From the NCBI GenBank assembly GCA_947247005.1, contig OX365952.1, forward strand, positions 44,372,722 through 44,436,721: a stretch of DNA of 64,000 nt. The letters are read 5' to 3'. The position numbers were made by a program, and so were the translations under genes. Positions 54,401-63,409 of this stretch are shown piece after piece. Source of the stretch: Spisula solida (taxonomy: Eukaryota > Mollusca > Bivalvia > Venerida > Mactridae). Position 1 is the stretch's first letter. Every line of letters begins with the position of its first letter. The notes below the pieces were generated by a model. That model was not told the origin of the DNA. It did not search any database and saw only the letters and a list, made by a program, of their open reading frames with translations.

Positions 54401-57400
54401 TTGCAAAATATGCTTTTTTGTTGCAGTATCGCCCATATAAATTATTGTTTATCATGTTTCATGTTTAAAAAATGTGTTGCTGACATTGCATTTTATCCAA
54501 TTGTAATGTTTTTTCCGGTTTTGAGGGTGGTCGTCAATTATATGGAATTATTCTGTTTAAAAATAATAGAATCATCACCAGGCTTTATTTTTATGCTATT
54601 AACAGTTAGCGTATACATTTACAACTGTCAGAATATAAATTAGATACTTAGTGACCGGAATTTCGTTAATATATGAAGTGATCGGTTATAAGTGTTGAGT
54701 AGAGAATTCTCCTTAAAAGAGATCTTCGAAAAACAAATTGGATTTATTTGACCGTTCTTTTTATTTCTACTTATTTTATCCAAGGCTATTTTACAGTGCA
54801 AAAAGTTCAATCTAATTCAATAGCCAGATGCAATTAACGAATCGAACAGAAATATATTGATTAGTTGATATTGCTACTGGATATTGTTGGCCGAGTTCAT
54901 ATCGGGTTCATCTGTCGGGATTATTGCATCTAAGACCAGACCTTTAATTCTGAAAACCAGCCTTCAGCCATAAAACGGCAATACAAAGAGCATATATCTA
55001 TAATTAGATCACACAACTCGTTGTACTATTAATTACATGTATATGAGATATAAATTATATCAATGTTTGATAATCAAGTTGAATTAATTTCGTTTTCGTC
55101 GTTGTGTAAAAAATATTAAAATCTTTATTGCAAGCTCTTGTCGACTTTAAGTCCTATTGTCGCATTGTAGCAATGACCGGTGACGACAATTGGACTAATG
55201 TAACCAATGGCTGTAAGTGATACATCATATATGTATGAAAACGCACAGATAACGGTATCATGGAAAAAGAGTAAACAAAACTATTTTTTCTTTTATACAT
55301 TTATGTTATTTTAGATATTATGAATTTTATAAAAATATTTTTTGTTTGTTTACTCTTTACGCTGTAAAGTAAACAACAACGAGCGCTTAATACGATAAAC
55401 ATTGTACAATATAGTGCTGCGATTATTGTCGACTTTAGGTGCCTCGGCAAGATATACATACATGTACAGGATAATCAAAATGAACTGGGGTTTCTAAGTG
55501 ACCAAGTGACACTTTCATTCATATACCACTAGCGGTGACAATTGACGCCGTAGTTAACACGAAGGGAGTGATTCTAAGCGAGCCATTGACACTTTTTTAT
55601 TAAAGAAATAATGAATAATTATGTGCATGTGTTTATCGTAGAATAAAGCACATTCACGAGTTCGGATGTGTAGTAATTGAATCACCTAGCACTGGTGATT
55701 TAATGTACATGTACGCATCCGAACACGTGACTGTGCTTTATTATTTCGATTTTAACGCATCAAGACATAGTAACCACAGCACTATTTTCTTCCTCGGAAG
55801 CTTACTTGCATTTTGAAGTCATTCATCTTTAGTTGTGTTTTATCGGTAGTTTAAGCACAGCTTGGTTTCCTCTGTGATACAGATGAAACTACTGGTTGTC
55901 TTAGAAGTCTTGGCTTAAATATTGAAAGTCTAACATAAATTAAATTTTATTCATTTTCCAGCCTACAAATGGAGGAAATGTGTTGATAACTGAGCCGATT
56001 ATCGTCGATGTATCGACATTATCGCTAGATAACGTCGAAATACAAGAAGGCGGAGTGTTAGAATTCTTGACTTAAATATTGAAAGTCTAACATAAATTAA
56101 ATTTTATTCATTTTCCAGCCTACAAATGGAGGTAATGTGTTGATAACTGAGCCGATTATCGTCGATGTAACGACATTATCGCTAGATAACGTCGAAATAC
56201 AAGATGGCGGAGTGTTGACATTTTCACCGAATGTGGATATTGACTTTAGAGCTGCCAATATTTATATCTATGACAAGGGCGCTATGGAGATTGGGTCTGA
56301 AGATTGCCCATATACAGGACAACTTTCCATCACTTTGACAGGTACGTGTACTTATATTGAACCGTAAAAACAACTTCTGCGGGCAAAGAGCTAAAGCGAG
56401 TTCTGAAATTCTGACATTTGGCGTACGGAAAAGCTAGCGATTTTTTTATTTCTTATTGGTCAAATATATGCTTGATATAATATAAGCGAATATAGAAAAT
56501 TCACGAAAGTCGTCAATATTTCCACATCCTGTTTACAGCAATAGTCATAACGAATCAAAATTCATGTTACATGTACTAATATTCAAGTTTAAAAAATTAA
56601 TTGATTGGTCAATAAAAGGCTACATGAAGTTAACCGATCACAAGGCGTTTTTCGTCTTCTTTCTGACTAAAATTCTAGTGACTTCATTCAGTATACTGAC
56701 CCATCCGTTATAACGACATATTGCTTGGGAACAAACAGCGTCGTTATATCGAAACCTGACTACGTATGCAGAATATTAGATAAATATTTAACATTCTGCA
56801 TTCATCGTCTTTTCATTCGCTCTGTTGAACAAATAAAAAAATAATCCTTTCAGGAAATCGACAGGAGCATGATGGTGAGACACACCCTAAAGCAATATTG
56901 GTTGATGCAGGTGGTACACTGGAGATTCATGGTGAACCACGCCTCTCTTGGACCAAGATTACTGAAACCCTGAAACCACTTTCTCGTCATAGTGATGACA
57001 TTTACTTCGAGCATGATGTAAGTAAATGCCGAGCATGCCGAGCATAAACCTTTTATTTGCCAGTCAGCTTTCGGTTGTTCTGTTGAAATATGGCAGGCAT
57101 ATAAGAGCCTTCATCCGTATTTGAACCAAGATCGCTAGATTAGACGACAAGTGTGCAAACCAGTGAGCTACGGAGGCCCAAGTAAAAATGTTGGTTTTCC
57201 CACAGGAACTTGCATTTATGATTTAAAAAAAAAAAAAAAAAATGAAAAACATTTTTTTTCCATTGGATCTACTGTGCAGCCTTTGTATTAAAATATATAT
57301 TTTAATACAGGCTGTACAGTAGGCCCAGTGTGGTTTTCCCTACTGGAAATTTCTCTTATTTACATTTTTATATCAAATATACAGCTGACCACGTGGTTAT

Positions 57401-60315
57401 CTCCTACCATGAATATTAGAGAGAATATAATAGATAATGTATGATAATCTCATATGCAGCTGACATAAGTCACTAACAAAATTTTATTTAAATATACGAT
57501 AAAAGGTATTACGTCTAACCGGTCGCCGGAATTCGAATTAAGACGGCAATCTGGCCTAAAACTCGTACGAGGAACATTGATTTTTACATTATTGTCATAA
57601 AGTATCATAATTATCTTGCATTCTCCATATCATACATATATCAAGAATACATCAACAGCCTGGTTATAATGGACACGGTGCTATTTAAAGTGTTTAAACC
57701 CCTTTCACGATTGTCGTAGGATTTTCGTCCTTGTACGATACTTGCGAGACTACGTCGAAATGTACTGTCGTACGTCTGCAACAGGTGTGAGTTTGTGGAG
57801 AGGCCTCAATTGTCGTACGTCCGTCGCGCGATGATGACTCGGAGTTCTTTATTGGCAATTTAAAATCAAACCAATTTCGTACTACGGTAGTACGACGGAC
57901 TTGTGATGCTTGTACGACAATACAATAATCACACGACAGCCGTACGATGATCATTTATCGCACGTCCTTCGTACATCTGTTGTATATTCGACGTACGACA
58001 AAAGTACGATTGACGCACGACCGTCGTGGAATTTGAGTATTCATAATGTTTGTCCTACGTATGTCGTGCGACCATCACACGACCGTCGTATACAATTGGT
58101 ATTATTGTAAGTGCTTAGTTTGACTTATAATTATACTCAAATCGCACGTTCTTCGTGTGTCCATCGTAGGTCCATCGCACAACCATCGAACGAGGATGTA
58201 ATACATCGAGCGACAGACACAGCTAGTCGCATGACGTAGAACATTTTTAACTTGTCAAAAACTCTACGACGAGGGTCTTCGTTAATATTTTCCGTCATGC
58301 TACGGACGCACGAGGCAGAATTTTCGACGTACGATGGCCCCCTTTGAATCGTAGATCCATCGTACGTCGGTCTTAAATGGGCTTTACTAGACATTTTGAC
58401 ATACATCATTACTATAAATATACTCTCTCTACAGCGGTCTTCCGAGGACACTACTGTCAATGAATGGATGTATGGAGTGGTCGCCTATACGTTTGCCCTG
58501 GATGCTTTTGACATGCCAGTACTGAAACAATACGGAGCGTATGAACTCAAATATCATAATCCACAACTGGTGGCGTATATAGAAAGTAAGTATGGGTTAT
58601 GGTATCATGTAGTATACATTGCTCAAAACATTTGAAGGAACACCTTATGTAGATATATTTGCCAGTAATGAATAGGTACCTGCATAATAATTGTAAACAT
58701 TAAAAACAAATGAACAAAAACATTTAGTGTTGGCATAAAATGTACCTATCGTATTGTACCAGACAATTGAAACCACGCCCATTCCCCCAAAACCCCGGTG
58801 AAGGGTGGGGGATAGCGGGGTAATTGTCCCGTGTTTTTACCTTTCCGATGTACTCCGCACTACCGTCTGAGTGCGGGGCTTTTGTTTCGCGCCAACATAG
58901 CGGGCGACAGGGATTTTACCCGGGGTTTGAAAAATCAAAAGTAAAAATCCCCGCTATTCACCGGGGTTGGGACCGCATTTGGATTCAGTGTCACTCACCT
59001 GTGGAAGAGCAAGTCAGTATACTAGTATAGATAAAATCGAAGACATGTTTTAGGCCAACAAATCGTCGTGTCGCAAACGACTCATCATGAAAAATGGTAA
59101 TGTCAGTTTAAAGATATAATAACGTTACTTGTAATAACTTCAGGCGTTCAGGATGGTGAGATACTTATGATGGCTTCACAGAAAGAACTACGTAGAAGTG
59201 AGGGAGACCAGCAAATTACTGGGGCCTATGATGCTTTAGAGACCTTGGTGCATGGGAAGGTCACCGGTACCGGCATATTTAGAGGGGTCAAGATGGACGG
59301 CAGTACCTGGGCGTTCGTATACCAGAAAGGTGGGTTACTGCAATTATAAGTTATTTTGTATATATATATATATACATTGTACGTGCATAATATTATACTA
59401 TATGTAGAAACGAAGCCTGCCCTTGACGGTCATAGTTGTATAAAGCATAGGTACCAATGAGTATTTTTGCCTTGGCGATGAAACTAATGAGCTATCAGGA
59501 CATCGGGAACAGGTTACTCGTGGTCTAGAGGAAGCTTCGGGGAAGTCATTAGACAGTTTGATATCGAAAGGAATTGTGATGAATCGGGTGGTATCGGAAG
59601 AAATCGGGAGAACATCGTCGATGTGGAATTCCTCAGTGGGACATAGGCTTTAAAAATTCAATTATGACGTCAATTTCATAGAAATATTTTTCCCTCCAAT
59701 TTCTGTTTATTTGATACGCTTGATGACAAAAAACATTCATTTTTAAAATCACGGCATTGACTTGAAAGAACCTTTCCAAAAAAGCTACGTATTCTATGTT
59801 TATAACATTAACCAGGCAACTCCATTTTGATCTCCTCGGCTTTGTGCATTGCAATAGACTTACCGGAGACAAACGGAAGTGGCCGAGCTTTCACGATTGC
59901 AGACCACCGTTGGCCACGATTTGGAACAAAACCAGCACTCGTGTGAAACTACGAATATGAGTACGTGTATATACTAAAAACTTACACAATTAACAAACGC
60001 AAACTGTTTAGCTTTTTTTATCATGAATATGCAGAAATTCGTATTAAAATTCACACGTGTGCGAAATGTTTTATCAATATATGTAGACATGTACATATTT
60101 ACATACAGAAAATGCTGATAGTTACCAAGAAGTGACCAATCCTTTGGGTACAACATCCTCGGTTAGATTTGTCCTAGATGAAGACACGATATTTTCCGCC
60201 TGGACCGTCGGCGGTGAAAAAACATGGCAACAGCAAGAACATTTCAGGGTTTCTAACAGGAACGGAATCCAACCAAAACTTACACTTACAGACGATGCTT
60301 CAACATGGAACGAAG
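51308..60315 (+). CDS. CEMIP-like: CEMIP-like secreted G8-domain protein, 5' part (six coding exons; continues past the window or is cut off)
   Basis: Exons 51308-51430, 56119-56341, 56854-57017, 58435-58585, 59144-59329 and 60109-60315 join in phase into one frame of 351 codons, with the last donor (GTGAAT) leaving phase 1. A signal peptide (MMRQALLIAVVVCCLVHVRS) precedes CPHQ, the N-terminal block of CEMIP/CEMIP2. Exons 2-3 form the G8 domain (EPIIVDVTTLSLDNVEIQDG, AMEIGSEDCPYTGQLSITLTG/GN, ILVDAGGTLEIHGEPRLSWT). Exons 4-5 match an ILEI/GG-type domain (VQDGEILMMAS, AYDALETL, GIFRGVKMDGSTWAFVYQKG). Exon 6 ends in LTLTDDASTW, before the expected beta-helix region. Vertebrate CEMIP proteins bind or degrade hyaluronan; whether this one does is unknown. 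The next exon is not in the window, where a LINE and an LTR element occupy the DNA. Confidence 0.75.
51599..51709. repeat. 111-bp palindromic element, intron 1 of the CEMIP-like gene
   Basis: CAAAGGGATTCTACCCGG and ACACTAGGATATA on the left are mirrored by TATATCCTAGTGT and CCGGGTCGAAGCCCTTTG on the right, with an almost loop-free centre. Confidence 0.7.
51710..53350. other. Intronic, no gene seen
   Basis: A GC-richer patch at 51,770-51,840 has repeated GCCCGA words. Otherwise AT-rich, with no supported feature. Confidence 0.45.
53375..53676 (-). mobile_element. tRNA-derived SINE (SINE-C), minus strand
   Basis: The head at 53,592-53,676 on the minus strand has GTGGTCAAGAGGTAGG (A-box region) and GGGTTCGATCCCC (B box with a strong T stem). 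The body follows with TTCTCTGAGCAAGAATAACC and reaches about 53,375. Acceptor pairing is poor, so this is not a functional tRNA. Confidence 0.65.
53779..54702. mobile_element. TIR element, 27-bp perfect termini
   Basis: CTACTCAACACTTATAACCG with ATCACTT following (53,779-53,805) is exactly mirrored at 54,676-54,702. A second inverted pair inside (GGGAACTC near 53,839 and GAGTTCCC near 54,289) suggests further structure. No transposase. Intron 1 of the CEMIP-like gene. Confidence 0.75.
54703..55636. other. Intronic, no gene seen
   Basis: Two TTGTCGACTTTA words (near 55,138 and 55,427) and AGAGTAAACAAA / TTTGTTTACTCT inverted words (near 55,268 and 55,345) hint at a decayed inverted-repeat element. 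The evidence is too thin for boundaries. Confidence 0.35.
55637..55876 (-). repeat. Dispersed repeat R2, copy 2
   Basis: Inverted relative of 40,728-41,003. Its left part folds on itself: AATAAAGCAC ... CGAGTTCGGATG against CATCCGAACACGTG ... GTGCTTTATT. Confidence 0.55.
55914..56070 (+). repeat. Partial tandem duplication of CEMIP-like exon 2 and its acceptor
   Basis: A 157-bp unit repeats at 56,071. This first copy carries the same intron end (TTTTCCAG, acceptor at 55,961) and the first 95 or so exon bases, then loses the frame to a TAA at 56,073-56,075, with no donor. Within the exon part it differs from the real exon at four sites, two silent (GGA/GGT, TTA/TTG) and two conservative (S/T, E/D). 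Confidence 0.85.
56119..56341 (+). CDS. CEMIP-like: CEMIP-like exon 2 (G8 domain, first half)
   Basis: Starts PTNGGNVLITEPIIVDVTTL and ends TGQLSITLTG across the donor GTACGT, phase 1. Contains the glycine-spaced beta strands of the G8 domain and a cysteine (EDCPY) conserved in CEMIP proteins. The genuine acceptor is 56,118; a duplicate lies at 55,961. Confidence 0.8.
56854..57017 (+). CDS. CEMIP-like: CEMIP-like exon 3 (G8 domain, second half)
   Basis: Encodes GNRQEHDGETHPKAILVDAG and GTLEIHGEPRLSWTKITETL, matching the LEIHG(x)PxLxWTKL-type core of G8 in CEMIP relatives. Donor GTAAGT, phase 0, followed immediately by a SINE. Confidence 0.85.
57024..57179 (-). mobile_element. SINE-A, copy 4, abutting a splice donor
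   Basis: In reverse orientation: its 3' end (complement of GCTCGGCATTT) starts right after the six donor bases GTAAGT of CEMIP-like exon 3, and its head (GGCCTCCGTAGCTCACTGG) is at the right end. The tail carries a duplicated GCTCGGCAT and a small insertion in the stem-loop. Confidence 0.7.
57269..57322. repeat. Near-perfect 54-bp palindrome
   Basis: CTACTGTGCAGCC and GTATTAAAATATATATTTTA, with the mirror GGCTGTACAGTAG. A poly-A run lies just upstream at about 57,222-57,241. Confidence 0.7.
57690..58385. repeat. GTCGTACG-rich repeat block in CEMIP-like intron 3
   Basis: Dozens of overlapping words of the type GTCGTAC, CGTACGA, CGTCGTA and their complements fill about 700 bases. Candidate ends resemble each other only loosely (AAACCCCTTTCACGA at left; the complement of TTAAATGGGCTTTAC at right). 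Open frames here are by-products. Confidence 0.5.
58435..58585 (+). CDS. CEMIP-like: CEMIP-like exon 4 (ILEI/GG-type domain, first part)
   Basis: Encodes EWMYGVVAYTFALDAFDMPV, then LKQYGAYELKYHNPQLVAYI and E: a domain opening with strand, turn and an amphipathic helix ending LVAYIES, as in FAM3/ILEI-like folds. Phase 0 in, phase 1 out. Confidence 0.75.
58790..58970. repeat. GC-rich inverted-repeat element
   Basis: AACCCCGGTGAAGGG...GGGGATAGCGGGG at the left is mirrored by CCCCGCTATTCACCGGGGTT at the right. The interior shares GATTTTACCCGG-like words with the palindrome at 51,599-51,709. Confidence 0.6.
59144..59329 (+). CDS. CEMIP-like: CEMIP-like exon 5 (ILEI/GG-type domain, second part)
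   Basis: Encodes VQDGEILMMASQKELRRSEG, DQQITGAYDALETLVHG and GIFRGVKMDGSTWAFVYQKG. The pattern DG-x-I-hydrophobic-x-A, then AL-x-x-LG-like, then FR...WAF-x-x-KG is the ILEI signature. Phase 1 out (donor GTGGGT). Confidence 0.82.
59330..60108. other. Intron 5 of the CEMIP-like gene, no feature
   Basis: A TA microsatellite at about 59,357-59,374; otherwise nothing recognisable. Confidence 0.5.
60109..60315 (+). CDS. CEMIP-like: CEMIP-like exon 6
   Basis: Encodes ENADSYQEVTNPLGTTSSVR, FVLDEDTIFSAWTVGGEKTW, QQQEHFRVSNRNGIQPKLTL and TDDASTWNE, phase 1 out at GTGAAT. The LTDDASTW ending resembles the D-x-x-x-W block that precedes GDxIVIAST in G8/PbH1 proteins; that continuation would be on the next exon, outside the window. 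Confidence 0.7.
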
Positions 60316-60662
60316 GTGAATACATTCTACAATAATTTATCCGAATATCCGGTATCATCCGAATTTGTTACTATTTATAGTAACATTATTTTTTATGTTG
60401 ATTCGAAAAATTCTAACCGAATACCAGACTTCATTCGAAATGTATTTCGATTAGAAACTTCCAATCCATTAGTTTGACTGTCACATATTGTACGTATTAC
60501 CCAAATAATATTATACAATTTCTATCATACAAAATACTTAAAATGTTTGCATATGATATGCATAGGTAGAAGGGTCGAACCACAAGGTTCCAAAACTTAG
60601 TTACGGCTCTCCACTTTTCAATTGTCAAAGGTGTATATGCAGAAATGTCGTGACATTATTAT

Positions 60663-60990
60663 TAGTCTCCCGCCGGTTTTCAACCGGAGGGAACTATAGG
60701 TTTGCCCTCCGTCCGTCAAAAAAGCTGGATCCAACAGTTTCCAAGCGGCTAGATTTTTGAATCTTAGTATGTAGATAGAAGGCAATAAGGGGACAATTGA
60801 CGTCTAAAAATATTTTGATTCTGACAAAAGTTGTGGTTGTTATGGAGCCAGGTAGAGTGAAAATATTCCAAAATCTGGATTCTCCCATAACTCAAACAGT
60901 TTCCAAACTATGTTTATAAAACTCGGTATGTGGGTAGGTGCCAATAAGTAGAGTATGCCCATTTTAATATTTTTTTTTATTCTGACAAAT
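60663..60990 (+). repeat. Family-6 hairpin-started repeat, 3' truncated
   Basis: Begins TAGTCTCCCGCCGGTTTTC with CCGGAGGGA forming a 5' hairpin, then CCGTCCGTC and two units sharing AACAGTTTCCAA and CTTAGTATGTAGATAG-like / CTCGGTATGTGGGTAG words. No 3' hairpin is visible, so the element is incomplete. Confidence 0.5.
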
Positions 60991-61093
60991 TGTGGTTGCT
61001 CTGACAAAAGAAAATAATGTAAAGGTCGTGGCTTTAAACCGGTAAAGGACTTCTGTCGCGAAGATCGCGAATAGTATCATTATACATGTTGTT

Positions 61094-61114
61094 AACTTGT
61101 TATTTTACTTTGCT
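61094..61114. repeat. Left target-site duplication of the Tx1/L1-like LINE
   Basis: The 21 bases beginning AACTTGTTATTTTACTTTGC are identical to 62,502-62,522. Confidence 0.9.
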
Positions 61115-62501
61115 AACAAAATATCTCGAAATATGATTTATCAAACATACGAAAATGGAGGACAAAAATGCTAGATATTGATGCTTTCTTAAATTTGGTG
61201 AAAGCAAGCTTGGTTAAAAGAATTGACATCAAAACAGAAGCCAAATGGAATATGATCTATAACAACGAGCTCTCCAAATACGGGTATAATATATTTAAAT
61301 GTAACATTAGTAAAACAGACGTAAGCAAACTTAACTTCAACTACACATTTCTAAAAAACATTATTTCATCCTGGAGCTCAATTAACTATAAACAGTCTAT
61401 GGATTACCTCCCCAAAGAAATCATATGGAATAACTTGAATATAAAACATACAAACGGTAACCTATTTTTATACAAAAAATGGATAGAGAAAGACATCATA
61501 TACATAGATCAAATATACGACTTTCAAATAAAGGATTTCCTAACCTTTGAACAAATACAAAACAAATACGGCATTGAAAACGGCGATTTCCTCAATTACT
61601 TGTTACTGATTAAGTCTATAAACAAAACTTTGAGAAAACAATTAACAGACGAGGAAAACATACCATCTGTACAACCAGAATACCTATTAGACAAAATAAA
61701 ACTTAGTAAAACTGGAAATAAAATATTGTATGAAAAACAAATTAAAACAAAAAAGATAAATGCCAAAGCACTCAAAAAATGGGAAGATGGATTTCCTGAA
61801 AAAAGATCTCATGGAAAAATAAACTTACAACACCATTAAACTGCACCATAGATACCAAACTAAGAGAATATCAATATAAATTCTTAATGAAATTAACACC
61901 AAATAACGATTATCTTTATAAATGCAAAATAACAAGTTCCAGATTGTGTGACTTCTGTTTGATGCACACAGAAACACAAAGACATCTCTTTTGGGAATGC
62001 CAATCAATCCAACATTTTTGGCTTAACATACAGGACTATTTGAATAGTAAAAACATTAATGTTAACTTAATGAACTACAGAACAATAACACTAGGAATGG
62101 AAAACGAAAAAGACAGCAAAATAAAAAACATATCCAACTTTATTTTAATATTAGCAAAATACTGCAACAAAAATAATTTTTTTTTTCTTAAATTGATTTA
62201 AAGGCACACAAGATCTTTTTTCACAAGATCTTTATCTTTCCTTCAAACTCCTTTTTTCTTCTATCCCCCCCCCCCTATCGTTTTTCCTTTTTTTCCTTTC
62301 TTCTTTTTTCTCTTCTGATCAAATATCAAACCACCCTCTTTAAGAAACAATTCAGTACACATACTAATAACCACATGACAATTCAATCAAACAAATATTA
62401 CTTATCTTGTGTTAATTGTTGTTGTTGTTGTTGTGTGCATTGTACTGTTTTTTTGGTGTATCTATATGTATCTGAAAACTGAATAAAAAGTAAAAACACA
62501 C
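61115..62501 (+). mobile_element. 5'-truncated Tx1/L1-like LINE insertion
   Basis: Bounded by perfect 21-bp target-site duplications. Holds the C-terminal part of ORF2 and a pyrimidine-rich 3' UTR (62,215-62,330, with long C and T runs), ending AATAAAAAGTAAAAACACAC. Truncation of the 5' end and long duplications are what target-primed reverse transcription yields. It lies downstream of CEMIP-like exon 6, presumably in the following intron. Confidence 0.85.
61168..62201 (+). pseudogene. C-terminal part of Tx1/L1-like LINE ORF2
   Basis: The first frame (61,168-61,839) has the asparagine- and lysine-rich ORF2 thumb and connection region (KLNFNYTFLKNIISSWSSIN, YLPKEIIWNN). The second (from about 61,805 to 62,201) contains the cysteine motif LCDFCLMHTETQRHLFWECQ, the CCHC-like zf-RVT domain at the end of Tx1/L1 ORF2, followed by IQHFWLNIQDYL. 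The two halves are offset by one base near an A run at about 61,800. No RT core or endonuclease is present. Confidence 0.8.
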
Positions 62502-62522
62502 AACTTGTTATTTTACTTTGCT
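62502..62522. repeat. Right target-site duplication of the LINE
   Basis: Exact copy of 61,094-61,114, directly after the LINE tail. Confidence 0.9.
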
Positions 62523-62567
62523 CCTTATTGTCTTCTTCTTTAGGTTGCTCCTAAATGTATATATATA

Positions 62568-62859
62568 TGTTCATTGTTCTTCAGTGTGACTTTTCTTTGC
62601 TCCTGACGCTCCTAACGCCCTAATTCTGCCACTGATTTCACATGGTTCATGCTTCCTTTGTGGCGGGAACTTTGGCTATAAAAGCTTTTGTCTCTTATTT
62701 TCTCGCTCTCTTCTTATATCAGTTGTTATCATGATCCATGTTGGATTGTTTTATGATTTTATACAATAGGAATAAATAATTCGATGTAAATTCAGTGTTA
62801 GTTGTTTAAATCGTTATTAATAAAAATATGGAACATAACATGGTACAGAGTTGGCAACA
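62568..62859 (+). mobile_element. Putative 5' LTR of a BEL/Pao-like element
   Basis: Inferred from a TATA box (TATAAAAG at 62,677-62,684), an AATAAA at about 62,771, and a primer-binding-like site a few bases after a CAACA end at 62,859. The left edge is a guess (a TGTTC at 62,568) because the 3' LTR lies outside the window. Confidence 0.4.
62677..62684 (+). promoter_or_regulatory. TATA box within the putative LTR
   Basis: TATAAAAG preceded by a GC-containing stretch (GGCGGGAACTTTGGC). Consistent with an LTR promoter driving the gag frame downstream. Confidence 0.5.
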
Positions 62860-62864
62860 CTGAT

Positions 62865-62881
62865 TGGCGCCGGAACCCGGG
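62865..62881 (+). other. Putative tRNA primer-binding site
   Basis: TGGCGCCGGAACCCGGG begins with TGG, the complement of a tRNA CCA end, and lies 5 bases after the presumed LTR end. The priming tRNA cannot be named with confidence. Confidence 0.55.
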
Positions 62882-62889
62882 AAGAAGAG

Positions 62890-63378
62890 CAATTTGGATT
62901 TAAAAGAAAGTTCGTAAAAGTTTTATGGAATTTAAAGTGAAATTCCAAGTTGGATTTAAATGAAAGTTCGTTAAAATTTCATGGAATTTAAGGTGAAATT
63001 CCATAGTTGGATTTAAAAGAAAGTTCGTTACAATTTCATGGAATTTAAAGTGAAATTCCAAAGTTGGATTTAAAAGAAAGTTCGTTAAAGTTTAATGGAA
63101 TTTAAAGGGAAATTCCAATTTGGATTTAAAAGAAAGTTCGTAAAAGTTTCATGGAATTTAAAGTGAAATTCCAAGTTGGATTTAAATGAAAGTGCGTTTA
63201 AATTTCATGGAATTTAAAGTGAAATTCCATAGTTGGATTTAAAAGAAAGTTCGTTAAAATTTCATGGAATTTAAAGTGAAATTCAATGTGGGTTAAAGTT
63301 TCGTGGAATTTAAAGTGAAATTCCAAGTTGGTTTTAAAGAAAGTGGGGTAAAGTTTCGTGGTATTCTAAAGTTGGATT
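62890..63378 (+). repeat. Tandem 57-bp repeats in the retroelement leader
   Basis: Eight to nine units, each with TTGGATTTAAAAGAAAGTTC, TTTCATGGAATTTAAAGTG and AAATTCCA, fill the space between the primer-binding site and gag. The last two units are shortened. Confidence 0.85.
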
Positions 63379-63409
63379 TAAAAGGGGAGATATAGTATTA
63401 GAGCTTGAA

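Noticed and set aside
57694..58460. Several open frames rich in R, T and S
   Set aside because: By-products of a GTCGTACG-rich repeat inside an intron.
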